64,000 nucleotides of DNA from NCBI RefSeq assembly GCF_014217685.1, contig NZ_CP043653.1, positions 500,419 to 564,418 on the forward strand, in the 5' to 3' direction. Position 1 is the first letter of the stretch. Each line of letters opens with the position of its first letter. The notes beneath the pieces were generated by a model. It was not told the origin of the DNA, searched no databases, and saw only the letters and a program-made list of their open reading frames with translations. Shown piece by piece: positions 51,371-59,726 of this stretch. This DNA is from Glaciihabitans sp. INWT7. GTDB taxonomy: Bacteria > Actinomycetota > Actinomycetes > Actinomycetales > Microbacteriaceae. Made by a program: the position numbers and the translations under genes.

Positions 51371-52261
51371 ATGACGTGGAACGAGGTCTTCGCCCAATTG
51401 AACCTGACGGTGGCGGATCGGCGCACGCTGCTCGCGTACGGTGCCACCGGCGCGGGGCTCACGAGTGCGGTACGCGGCGGCTCGCTCGTGCGACCACGCC
51501 GGGATCACTATGTGCTTCCGGGCGCACCGACTCCTGTTGTTCAGGCGGTGCGGGTGGGCGGCCGCCTCGGCTGTGTCTCCGCTCTGCATCTGCTCGGTGC
51601 CTTCGCCATGGACTCTGCGACGCCGCATATCCATCTCCCGCGCTCGGCATCGCGACTGCGCTCGCCGCATTCACGGTCGATCACCCTCTCCGATAGCGCG
51701 CGAGACGACTCTGTGTTGCACTGGTGGCCCCTCCTCGACGGCACCGACGTCTCGCACCATGCCGTCGGGGTGCGCGAGGCGGTGGCGCAGGTGGTCCGGT
51801 GCCAAAAGCCGTGGCATGCCATTGCCACGCTCGACAGCGTCCTCCATCAGGGACTCTTCTCGCTCGACGAGCTCAGGGCGCTCTTCCGCCATGTGCCCGA
51901 ACGGTGCGGGTCGCTGATTGGCCAGCTCGACGGCCGATCAGAGGCCGGCCAGGAGTCGATCCTGCGGTTGCTGATGAGGCGACTCGGCCTGCACTGCGAC
52001 ATCCAGGTGGAGGTGGCGGGAGTCGGGCGTGTCGACATGATCGTGGAGGGCATCCTCATCCTCGAAGCCGACAGCAGACTCGCCCATGACGGCTGGGAGA
52101 TGCACGTGCGTGATCGCAATCGGGATATCGACTCGGCACGTCAGGGGTATATGAGCCTTCGACCGGCGTATCAGCGCACGATGTTCGACCCGACCGCTGT
52201 GCAGGAGGCTGTCCTCGCGCTCCTGGCGGCGTGGAACCACCATCGGGTCCACATTCTGTAG
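51371..52261 (+). CDS. AbiEi-like N-terminus fused to DUF559/Vsr-like PD-(D/E)XK nuclease domain
   Basis: 296-aa soluble protein. Residues about 1-80 resemble the AbiEi antitoxin winged-helix region (TLLAYGATGAGLTSAVRGGSLVRPRRDHYVLPG, then GGRLGCVSALHLLG). The C-terminal ~110 residues resemble DUF559/Vsr endonucleases: E195 (GQESIL), GRVDMIV with D222, LILEADS with E232/D234, and DRNRDIDSARQGY. Many Actinobacteria encode such proteins, function largely unknown. It is flanked by palindromic element copies 2 and 3 upstream and copy 4, 33 bp downstream; nothing else is in the interval. A role in mobilising or cutting those elements is inference. Confidence 0.75.
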   Translation: MTWNEVFAQLNLTVADRRTLLAYGATGAGLTSAVRGGSLVRPRRDHYVLPGAPTPVVQAVRVGGRLGCVSALHLLGAFAMDSATPHIHLPRSASRLRSPHSRSITLSDSARDDSVLHWWPLLDGTDVSHHAVGVREAVAQVVRCQKPWHAIATLDSVLHQGLFSLDELRALFRHVPERCGSLIGQLDGRSEAGQESILRLLMRRLGLHCDIQVEVAGVGRVDMIVEGILILEADSRLAHDGWEMHVRDRNRDIDSARQGYMSLRPAYQRTMFDPTAVQEAVLALLAAWNHHRVHIL

Positions 52262-52294
52262 CTTCGGCGCACTCCCTCCACCGCTGGGCCGGGC

Positions 52295-52386
52295 GCATAA
52301 CTCCTGCAGATTTTCTCCGAGGGTCTCCTTCTCGCCGGGGTTTCGCATGAACTCGGCAGTCCGCTGCCGGTCTGCAGGAGTTATGC
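52295..52386. repeat. Palindromic element, copy 4 (92 bp)
   Basis: Perfect terminal inverted repeat GCATAACTCCTGCA (52295-52308) / TGCAGGAGTTATGC (52373-52386), with CAGA/TCTG extending it. Interior contains GTTTCGCATGAACTCGG, like copies 2 and 3. It sits 33 bp after the nuclease stop. Its right end, read leftward, supplies GCA TAA as the end of the small minus-strand ORF. Confidence 0.88.
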
Positions 52387-52566
52387 AAACTGAACGGCGG
52401 GCGGCTTGTCAGCCCGCAGCCGCGGCAGCTCCCCGAGGGAGCGGATGCGCCCCGCTTCGGCTTCCTCGCGCCGATCGTCCCGCTCCGAGGGAGGTCGATG
52501 GACCCTGATGGCACGCGTCACCGCCCGCCGGTGCGCGAACAGAGTGTCATCGGGGTCGACGAGCAC
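52381..52566 (-). CDS. Possible 61-aa ORF ending in element copy 4
   Basis: GTG 52566 to TAA inside the palindromic element. Sequence begins MLVDPDDTLFAHRRAVTRAI and is arginine/glutamate-rich; third positions are strongly G/C, but no family is recognised and no good ribosome-binding site is seen. It is in the same frame as the upstream membrane-protein gene, 30 bp after its stop, so it may be a former C-terminal part, a separate small gene, or chance. Confidence 0.3.
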   Translation of the reverse strand: MLVDPDDTLFAHRRAVTRAIRVHRPPSERDDRREEAEAGRIRSLGELPRLRADKPPAVQFA

Positions 52567-52596
52567 CGCGGACGGGAGACTCCCCTTCCCTCGAGC

Positions 52597-54414
52597 TCAC
52601 CGCTCATCCACGACGACCCGCGGCGTGACTGCCGGGCAGGCGTCGCGCAAGTGGGCTTCGAGTCCGGCACTCGAGGTATGCACGGTCGGCGTCGATTCCA
52701 TCAGGGTCACGATCCGGCAGAGCGGCGCGATGTCGGAATCGTCGAATGTTCCCGTCGCGCGGTATTCGCGGTAGGCCACGAAGGCGATGGCCCTCAGTTC
52801 CTGGTCGCCGAGAAGATCCCCTCCCCGCGTGACGAGCACCCAGAAGTCGATCATCGCCTCATCCGGATCCCCGGACTGCCAGAGGATGCCCGGGTCGCGC
52901 GGGTCGGAGAGTCGCAGGATCTTCGAGACCGCGCGGTCGCCGGTGTGCCAGATCGACCCGGTGAGGATCCGTGTCAACGGCTGTCGCACGACCGTCTCCG
53001 CGGGGCCCTCCGCAGGGAGGGCGGCGCAGGCCAAGAGGACTGCGGCGCTGACCGCCGCGACACCCACCGTCACCCACCGACCATCCGAGACGAGTGCCCG
53101 GACGGCGGCCAGGGCGAGCGAGAGCACGATGATGACCAGAAAGACGGAGAGTATCCACGCGAGCTTCGTGGGGTAGTACGCGGTCCACGGGTCGCCCTGC
53201 CCGTGGTCGAGGTAGATCAACGCTCCTGATGCTGCGACGCTGGAGCCGACGACGGCGATCATGCCGGGCAGCACAGGAAACGGGGTCTTCCGAGCGGTGA
53301 GCAGTGCGAGCCCGACGAGAGCGACTAGCAGCACCGGCACGATCGGCCAGGCGGAGGGGAATCCGTGGCCGGCGATCTCGAGGGCATCCCCCTGAGCCAG
53401 GAATGTCGGCACCGTGACGATCGCCACCCAGGCCATCACCTGCGCCGCCGCGATCACGATAATCACCGCGGAGCGCCCCTGAAGCGAGCGGATGAGCTTC
53501 CAGTCCCGCGCCAGGATCACGATTGCGAGGGCACCGGGAACGAGCACGAGCGGAGCCCAGGTGGCCAGCACGAGCGTGGTGAGGCCGGAGATGGTGACGA
53601 GTGCGGCGATCGGGAAGCGGCGGGACGCCAGAAACACCAGCCAGGTCGAAAGCAGGAGGGGGAGTACCACGTTCGCGTTGAAATACCCCCACTGCATGGG
53701 AAGGCCCGCGACGTACCAGGTGAGCGGCAGGAGCGATCCGAGTGCGCTCGCGACGCCGACGAGAACGGGATATCTCTTCGGGATGAGCGAGGCGACCACC
53801 GCGCCGGTGAGGATGCAGACCGCCGCGAAGATCAGCGTCCAGATGATGGTGAAAGAGGCGAGATCATGGGCTAGAAGGTCACGGTTCGCGATCGAGGATC
53901 GGCCGGGTGCCATCGCCAGCGCGAGAAGTGACGCCGGCAACGGCACAGGATTCTCGGACTGGCCCAGCGCCAGGCCGCGGGCCGACAGGATCACGTTGCC
54001 GTAGAAGAGGTTGTTGAAACCGTCGCCGTTCATGGCCCAGCTGAGCCGCGCGGCACCGGGGACGAACTGCGACGCGACCAGGGTTCCGATCCACCCGAGA
54101 GCACCGAGCATCGGCGCTACCCAGAGGGCGACCGCGTGCCGTCCCGGCTTGCGGAGCGCCCCGGGTGTGCGCCGCAACAGCAGCGCGCCGACGGCGGCGA
54201 AAATGAGCGCTCCTCCCACCTGGGTCGCGACGATATCCCACCGGGTGGCGTGGCTCACCAGCAGCATCGTGAGAGCCACGAGGATCGCGGCTGCAGCGGT
54301 GCCGGGCACCGCGATCGCGAGCCCGAAGCGTTTGCTCAGCGCAAGAAGCCATGGCACAGCGGCGAGCGCGAGTGCAGCGAAGAGGATGATCATCGGCGGC
54401 TCGAGACCGCGCAC
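52597..54414 (-). CDS. Polytopic membrane protein, GT-C-like (function unknown)
   Basis: 605-aa protein with about 12-13 hydrophobic segments over the first ~470 residues and a soluble C-terminal domain of about 120 residues (SIWHTGDRAVSKILRLSDPRDPGILWQSG...). The topology, with an extracytoplasmic loop after the third segment (SWAMNGDGFNNLFYGNVIL), recalls lipid-linked sugar transferases, but no diagnostic motif is secure. GTG 54414 used; ATG 54393 starts directly at the first membrane segment. It is not obviously co-transcribed with the GNAT gene (16 bp gap, same strand, so possible). Confidence 0.7.
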   Translation of the reverse strand: MRGLEPPMIILFAALALAAVPWLLALSKRFGLAIAVPGTAAAAILVALTMLLVSHATRWDIVATQVGGALIFAAVGALLLRRTPGALRKPGRHAVALWVAPMLGALGWIGTLVASQFVPGAARLSWAMNGDGFNNLFYGNVILSARGLALGQSENPVPLPASLLALAMAPGRSSIANRDLLAHDLASFTIIWTLIFAAVCILTGAVVASLIPKRYPVLVGVASALGSLLPLTWYVAGLPMQWGYFNANVVLPLLLSTWLVFLASRRFPIAALVTISGLTTLVLATWAPLVLVPGALAIVILARDWKLIRSLQGRSAVIIVIAAAQVMAWVAIVTVPTFLAQGDALEIAGHGFPSAWPIVPVLLVALVGLALLTARKTPFPVLPGMIAVVGSSVAASGALIYLDHGQGDPWTAYYPTKLAWILSVFLVIIVLSLALAAVRALVSDGRWVTVGVAAVSAAVLLACAALPAEGPAETVVRQPLTRILTGSIWHTGDRAVSKILRLSDPRDPGILWQSGDPDEAMIDFWVLVTRGGDLLGDQELRAIAFVAYREYRATGTFDDSDIAPLCRIVTLMESTPTVHTSSAGLEAHLRDACPAVTPRVVVDER

Positions 54415-54430
54415 CGGCGAGCGCCCCCGG

Positions 54431-54991
54431 TCATACCGGCCACCCGGGCCGCTCCGCCCGGGGCTCGGCCGTCTTCAATCGGCCATGCCAGGCGAGGGGG
54501 TGCGTGCCGTCACGGAACGTCAGCTGGGTGGGGCGCTCACCGGTGTACTCGAATCCCGCTTTGCGGGCGACGGAGACGGATGCCGCGTTGCCGACGACGC
54601 ACTCCCACGCGATCTCGGCGAGGCGCAACTCCTCGGCGAGCCAGTCGGTCACGGCGACCACGGCCTCGGTCATCAGGCCGCGACCGCGATGCGGTGCACC
54701 GAGCCAGAACCCGATGTCGCCCAGCTCACGGCGCCAGCCGATGATCCCGAGAAGTGGCCCATGCTCAGTGTCACGCACCGCCCAGGTGAGTTCGTCTCCG
54801 GAGAGCCAACCGCCGGGAACCACCCGGTACAGAAAGTGATCGGCATGCCGCTGCTCATAGGGCCACGGAAGGGTCATCAGCGTCTCGAACAGCGGGTCGC
54901 GACAGTATTCCGCAACGGCATAACGGTCGGAGAGCACTGGAGAATCGAGCCACAGCCGCTCCGTGCGAAGCACCGGCGCCGTCACCGTCAT
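54431..54991 (-). CDS. GNAT-family N-acetyltransferase
   Basis: 186-aa RimJ/RimL-like acetyltransferase. [20 protein letters not shown] at the start, acetyl-CoA loop [14 protein letters not shown] and [18 protein letters not shown] are diagnostic. ATG 54991 overlaps the trpS stop (ATGA), so it is translationally coupled to trpS. Target unknown; ribosomal proteins or small molecules are typical for the group. Confidence 0.9.
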   Translation of the reverse strand: MTVTAPVLRTERLWLDSPVLSDRYAVAEYCRDPLFETLMTLPWPYEQRHADHFLYRVVPGGWLSGDELTWAVRDTEHGPLLGIIGWRRELGDIGFWLGAPHRGRGLMTEAVVAVTDWLAEELRLAEIAWECVVGNAASVSVARKAGFEYTGERPTQLTFRDGTHPLAWHGRLKTAEPRAERPGWPV

Positions 54992-55995
54992 CTCTTCGGC
55001 AACAGGCCGATGCGGTCATAGACCGTCGCGAGCGTGACATCGGCGATGGCGGCCGCTCGATCGGCATTGCCGGCGAGCACCCGATCCAGCTCGGCGGGAT
55101 CGTCGAGGAGTTCGAGGGTGCGAGCTCGAATCGGCGCGAAGGTCTCGACGACGACATCGGCGAGATCCTTCTTGAAATCACCGTAGCCCCGGCCCTCGTA
55201 GTCGACCTCCAGAGAGGCGATCGACCGGTCGCTCATCACCGAGAAGATGGTGAGCAGGTTGGAGACGCCGGGCTTCTCGGCGACGTCGTAGCGAACCTCA
55301 CGGCCGGCATCCGTCAAAGCGGATTTGATCTTCTTCGCCGTGACGGAGGGCTCATCGAGCAGCCACACCACGCCCGACGCGCTCTCTGCGGATTTGCTCA
55401 TCTTCGAGCCCGGGTTCTGCAGGTCGTAGATGCGGGCGGTCTCTTTCAGGATCATCGGCTCCGGCATGGCGAAGGTCGTGCCGAAGCGCGTGTTGAAACG
55501 GTTCGCGAGGTCGCGGGTGAGCTCAACGTGCTGTTTCTGGTCGTCACCCACCGGCACCGCCACCGCGTTGTAGAGCAGGATGTCGGCGGCCATGAGAGTG
55601 GGGTAGGCGAACAGGCCGACCGAGGCGGCATCCGCCCCCTGCTTCGCCGCCTTGTCCTTGAACTGGGTCATTCGGCTCGCCTCACCGAACCCGGTGATGG
55701 TGTTGAGAACCCAGGCGAGCTGTGGATGGGCGGCCACGTGCGACTGCACGAAGAGGGTGGAGACCTCGGGGTCTATCCCCGCGGCGATGTATTGAGCGGC
55801 GGTACGCCGGGTGTTCTCGCGCAGCAGGAGCGGATCCTGCGCCACCGTGATCGCGTGCAGATCCACGATGCAGAAGATCGCGTCGTGAGTGATCTGCAGC
55901 TCCTTCCACTGCAGCAGTGCTCCGATGTAATTGCCGATATGGAGGGACTCTGCCGAGGGCTGCATGCCGGAGAACAGGCGTGGTTTGGAACTCAT
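54988..55995 (-). CDS. trpS: Tryptophanyl-tRNA synthetase
   Basis: 335-aa class I aminoacyl-tRNA synthetase charging tRNA-Trp. HIGH-equivalent LHIGNY (18-23), [12 protein letters not shown], and KMSKS (about residue 200) are present; length is normal for bacterial TrpS. Start ATG 55995. It is followed by the overlapping GNAT gene, and the xthA gene lies 28 bp upstream on the same strand. Confidence 0.96.
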   Translation of the reverse strand: MSSKPRLFSGMQPSAESLHIGNYIGALLQWKELQITHDAIFCIVDLHAITVAQDPLLLRENTRRTAAQYIAAGIDPEVSTLFVQSHVAAHPQLAWVLNTITGFGEASRMTQFKDKAAKQGADAASVGLFAYPTLMAADILLYNAVAVPVGDDQKQHVELTRDLANRFNTRFGTTFAMPEPMILKETARIYDLQNPGSKMSKSAESASGVVWLLDEPSVTAKKIKSALTDAGREVRYDVAEKPGVSNLLTIFSVMSDRSIASLEVDYEGRGYGDFKKDLADVVVETFAPIRARTLELLDDPAELDRVLAGNADRAAAIADVTLATVYDRIGLLPKR

Positions 55996-56023
55996 GGAGA
56001 CAGTCTTTCAGACGGGCGTGCGG

Positions 56024-56872
56024 CTAGAGGGCGTAGTCGACGACAACCGGAGAGTGGTCCGACCAGCGGGTGTCCCAGGCGGAGGCGCGATCCACCACAT
56101 AATCGGTGACGGATGCCGCGAGCTCGGGCGACGCGACCTGGTAGTCGAGGCGCCAGCCGGTGTCGGTGTCGAAGGCCTGCCCCCGCTGGGACCACCAGGT
56201 GTACGGTCCGTCCACCTCGCCGGCCCAGGTGCGCCCGACATCCACCCAACCGAGTCCGCGCCGGGTCTTTCCGTCCACACACGCGACGTTCTTGCCTGCC
56301 GGCCCGAAGAACTTGTCGAAGTAGGCACGCTCCTTCACCAGGAACCCGGCGCTCTTGCGATTTCCGCGCCAGTTCTTGAGGTCGAGTTCGCGATGCGCCA
56401 CGTTGAGGTCACCGACGATGACGGCGAGCGGAGTGTGCGCGGAGAGCTCGGGCAGACGCTTCGTCATCGCGTCGAGGAACTTGTACTTCTCGATCATCTT
56501 CTTGGGGTCCTCGACGTTGCCGGAGTGCACATAGGTGCTCACCACGGTGACGATCGAGTCACCGACACGGTAGTCGGCCTCGAGCCACCGACCGGCGCTG
56601 TCGAACTTCTCATCACCGAGGTCGACGCGGTGGATCTCTGCGCTTCCGCGACTGGCCAGGGCTACGCCGGCGCGCCCCTTGGCGGTCGCCGCGTCGTGCA
56701 GGATGTTCCACTCCGGGCCGAGCAGCTCTTCGAGATCGGAGGTGGCGGCCCGCACCTCCTGAAGGGCGAGAATATCGACATCCCTGGCCTGCAGCCAGTC
56801 ACCCATGCCCTTGCGGAATGCCGCCCGCACCCCGTTGACGTTGACGCTGGCGATACGCAGGGGGGTGCTCAT
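56024..56872 (-). CDS. xthA: Exodeoxyribonuclease III
   Basis: 282-aa AP endonuclease/3'-5' exonuclease of base excision repair. Endonuclease/exonuclease/phosphatase motifs: NVNGVRAAF, LQEVRA (metal Glu), VGDLNVAHRELDLKN, and C-terminal WSDHSPVVVDY (Asp-His). Start ATG 56872. Same strand and close to trpS and the YihY gene (28 bp each), possibly one transcript. Confidence 0.95.
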   Translation of the reverse strand: MSTPLRIASVNVNGVRAAFRKGMGDWLQARDVDILALQEVRAATSDLEELLGPEWNILHDAATAKGRAGVALASRGSAEIHRVDLGDEKFDSAGRWLEADYRVGDSIVTVVSTYVHSGNVEDPKKMIEKYKFLDAMTKRLPELSAHTPLAVIVGDLNVAHRELDLKNWRGNRKSAGFLVKERAYFDKFFGPAGKNVACVDGKTRRGLGWVDVGRTWAGEVDGPYTWWSQRGQAFDTDTGWRLDYQVASPELAASVTDYVVDRASAWDTRWSDHSPVVVDYAL

Positions 56873-56900
56873 GATGCGAGCCTAACGAACACCGGTGACG

Positions 56901-57866
56901 TCACTTGAGCCGGGCGATCGGACGCACGCGCGGGCGCGGGTGGCGACCGGGAGGCACGATGCCCTTCTGCCGCGGGGTGGTCGACGCGGTCTGACCATGG
57001 TCGGCCATGTCGACGGAGATCCAGGTGGCCGAGAGCAGGATCACCTGGCAGATCAGCCCGAACCAGACGAGCAGCCCGAGGATCACCGCGAAGGAGGCCA
57101 GGAGCGGATTCTTGCCTGCGCCGCCTACGATCGTCGCGCCGAGCACCTTGAGGATTCCGAGGGCGAGTCCGCCGAGAAGCGCGCCGGTGAGGAGCCGTTG
57201 CCACGGTATGCGTACCGCGAGGAGCACGCGGAAGAGCACGGCGAGGGTGAGCGTATCGAGCGCGAGGACGACGAGCAGACCGATGATCCTGGCGACGGTG
57301 ATGGCGAAGGTGGACCGGTTGTCGATGCCGAGAAGGCCGAAGAGCCAATTGAGCGCACTCGTGGAGAAGACGGAGAGCGCCGCTGACAGGATCGTGACGG
57401 CGGCGAAGGCGACGACGAGGGCGAGATCCCGCAGCTTGAGGAGCAGGAAGAAGGTGGTGTCCGGGGCCAGGTCGAACATCGCGCGTACCGCGGAACGAGC
57501 GGAGGCGAACCAACTGAGCGCGGTCACCAGCAGGGCTGCCGCGGCGATGATGCTGCTCCAGCCGAGCACGCGGGACTTGAAGAGGGCCTCGAGGTCGATC
57601 GCACCGCCTCCGCTGCCCGTGTCGATGAGGCCAGGGACGGAGGTCGACAGGGTGTTGACAACCGCGTCTTTCAGATCGGGGTTGGACTCGATCGACAGCC
57701 CGAGGACGGCGAATCCCACGTACAGCCCGGCGAAGACACTGTAGAGCGCGGTGAGGCTGAGGCCCCCGGCGAGGATCGGCCCATTCTTCTCGGAATAGCG
57801 CTGGAACACCCGCACCGGCCTGAGCTTCATGACCCGAGCGATGACCGCTTGCAGCGAGCTGAGCAT
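56901..57866 (-). CDS. YihY/BrkB-family membrane protein
   Basis: 321-aa protein with six membrane segments. The family pattern RYSEKNGPILAGGLSLTALYSVFAGLYVGFAVLG and GALLGGLALGILKVLG...VILGLLVWFGLICQVILLSATW is clear. The Arg/Pro-rich C-terminus is cytoplasmic. The family was once annotated as RNase BN in error; its role (possibly lipid or glycan related) is unresolved. Confidence 0.9.
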   Translation of the reverse strand: MLSSLQAVIARVMKLRPVRVFQRYSEKNGPILAGGLSLTALYSVFAGLYVGFAVLGLSIESNPDLKDAVVNTLSTSVPGLIDTGSGGGAIDLEALFKSRVLGWSSIIAAAALLVTALSWFASARSAVRAMFDLAPDTTFFLLLKLRDLALVVAFAAVTILSAALSVFSTSALNWLFGLLGIDNRSTFAITVARIIGLLVVLALDTLTLAVLFRVLLAVRIPWQRLLTGALLGGLALGILKVLGATIVGGAGKNPLLASFAVILGLLVWFGLICQVILLSATWISVDMADHGQTASTTPRQKGIVPPGRHPRPRVRPIARLK

Positions 57867-57948
57867 CCATTCCCTTTCGACCGCTCAAGCCTAACCAGAG
57901 CGCCGGTAGAGTTTTGTTGAAACGGCAGGGCTCGAGGAAGAGGAACGC

Positions 57949-59589
57949 ATGGATCTGCAGGGTATCGGCGTGGGGCGCGGAGTCGCAGTTGGCCCGATCC
58001 TGAGGATGCCGGATCCCCTCCCCGAACCGGCCGATGGGCCGCGCTCGACGGATGCGGCGGACGAGCTCGCCACGGTGAACTCGGCGTTGTCCACCGTCGC
58101 GGCCGAGCTCCTGGCGCGCGGCGAGAAGGCGGGCGGTGCAGCGAGAGACGTGCTGGAAGCGGCCTCACTCATGGCCCAGGATCCGACCCTCGTCGACGAC
58201 GTGACCGCGCGCATCGATTCCGGCAAGTCCGGCGAGCGGGCGGTGTTCGAGGCCTTTGGGGCATTCCAGGACATGCTCACCGGCATGGGAGGTCTCATGG
58301 CCGAGCGGGTCACCGACCTCGGGGACGTCTCCCAGCGCATCATCGCCCACCTCCGCGGGGTCCCCGCACCGGGCGTGCCCAGCTCCGACAGCCCCTTCAT
58401 CCTCGTCGCGCCCGACCTCGCCCCAGCCGACACCGCACTCCTCGACCTCGACAAGGTGCTCGGTCTCATCACCCGCGACGGTGGACCCACCAGCCACACG
58501 GCGATCCTCGCCCGGTCCAAGTCGATCCCCGCGATCGTCGGGGTGACCGGTGCGCTCGACCTCACGGACGGAACAGTGGTCATCGCGGATGCCGCCTCCG
58601 GCAGCGTGCGCGTCTCGCCCACAGACGACGAGGTCGCCATGGCGCGGCAGCGCATCGCGGATCGGGCCGCGGCCGCCTCCGCCCCGATCACCGACGGCGC
58701 GCTCGCCGACGGCACGAAGGTGCCGCTTCTCGCCAACCTCGGATCACCCCGGGACGCCGCCGCCGCCGTCGCCCTCGGTGCCGAGGGCGTCGGCCTGTTC
58801 CGCACCGAATTCCTTTTCCTCGACTCGAAGTCCGCCCCGACGGCGGAGGAGCAGCGGGTGCAGTACACGGAACTCCTCTCGCACTTCCCCGGCAAGAAGG
58901 TCGTGGTGCGGGCGCTCGATGCCGGGGCGGACAAGCCGCTCAGCTTCCTGAACGATGCCCACGAGGAGAACCCGGCCCTCGGGCTCCGTGGCCTGCGCGC
59001 GCTCCGCGCGAGCGAGCCGATCCTGCGCGACCAGCTGACGGCTCTCGCGCTCGCGGCGGCAGAGACGGAGGCGGAGCTGTGGGTGATGGCACCGATGGTG
59101 TCGGATTCCGAGGAGACGGAGTACTTCGTCTCCATCGGCAGGGAGCTCGGTCTGAAGATCGTCGGCGTCATGGCAGAGGTCCCGTCGCTCGCGGTGCTCG
59201 CCGACCAGGTTCTCGAGAGCGCGGATTTCGTGAGCATCGGTACCAACGACCTCACCCAGTACACGCTGGCGGCCGACCGGATGCTCGGGTCGGTGGCACA
59301 TTTCCAGGACCCGTGGCACCCCGCGGTGTTGCGTCTCGTGAAACTCATCGGCGATGCCGGTGCCGCGAGCGGCAAGTCGGTGGGGATCTGCGGAGAGGCT
59401 GCGGCCGATCCGCAGCTGGCGGTGGTGCTCGTCGGCCTCGGCGCGACGACACTGAGCATGACTCCGGCGGCCCTCGCCGACGTACGAGCGGAGCTGGCGA
59501 CTGTCACGATCGAGCAGGCTCGCCAGAAGGCTGCGGCGGCTCTGGGCGCTCGGACCGCGGCTGGCGCACGGGCCGCGGCATCCGCCTGA
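57949..59589 (+). CDS. ptsI: Phosphoenolpyruvate-protein phosphotransferase (PTS enzyme I)
   Basis: 546-aa enzyme I, autophosphorylating from PEP and passing the phosphate to HPr. The active histidine is H183 in GGPTSHTAILAR; the PEP-binding region includes GVGLFRTEFLFL, DAGADKPLSFL, NPALGLRGLR, SIGTNDLTQYTLAADR and the Cys loop GICGEAAADP. It begins MDLQGIGVGRGVAVG, slightly short at the N-terminus like other actinobacterial EI. Other PTS genes are not in the window. Confidence 0.95.
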   Translation: MDLQGIGVGRGVAVGPILRMPDPLPEPADGPRSTDAADELATVNSALSTVAAELLARGEKAGGAARDVLEAASLMAQDPTLVDDVTARIDSGKSGERAVFEAFGAFQDMLTGMGGLMAERVTDLGDVSQRIIAHLRGVPAPGVPSSDSPFILVAPDLAPADTALLDLDKVLGLITRDGGPTSHTAILARSKSIPAIVGVTGALDLTDGTVVIADAASGSVRVSPTDDEVAMARQRIADRAAAASAPITDGALADGTKVPLLANLGSPRDAAAAVALGAEGVGLFRTEFLFLDSKSAPTAEEQRVQYTELLSHFPGKKVVVRALDAGADKPLSFLNDAHEENPALGLRGLRALRASEPILRDQLTALALAAAETEAELWVMAPMVSDSEETEYFVSIGRELGLKIVGVMAEVPSLAVLADQVLESADFVSIGTNDLTQYTLAADRMLGSVAHFQDPWHPAVLRLVKLIGDAGAASGKSVGICGEAAADPQLAVVLVGLGATTLSMTPAALADVRAELATVTIEQARQKAAAALGARTAAGARAAASA

Positions 59590-59726
59590 TCGCTGTAAGA
59601 GCGCCGGGATCATTCGCCGCTGGAGGCCCCGGAGGTCATACTGGAATGGCCCTCACTGCGCGTCGATGACACCATCGGATGCCCGGTCGGGTCCGAAAGG
59701 CAGCACCGCGAGCGGGGGATCGCACC

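Larger units (their letters stand above)
52262..52596. other. 335-bp interval: element copy 4 and a doubtful small ORF
   Basis: Contains the palindromic element at 52295-52386 and, on the minus strand, a possible 61-codon frame (52381-52566). Nothing else is seen. Confidence 0.6.

Noticed and set aside
51371..52261. Complete AbiE toxin-antitoxin system
   Set aside because: Only an AbiEi-like N-terminal region is present and it is fused to a nuclease-like domain; no AbiEii nucleotidyltransferase gene lies nearby.
50972..52596. Composite transposon or insertion sequence
   Set aside because: No transposase, no target-site duplications, and the terminal repeats delimit elements of about 100 bp, not the nuclease gene as a unit.
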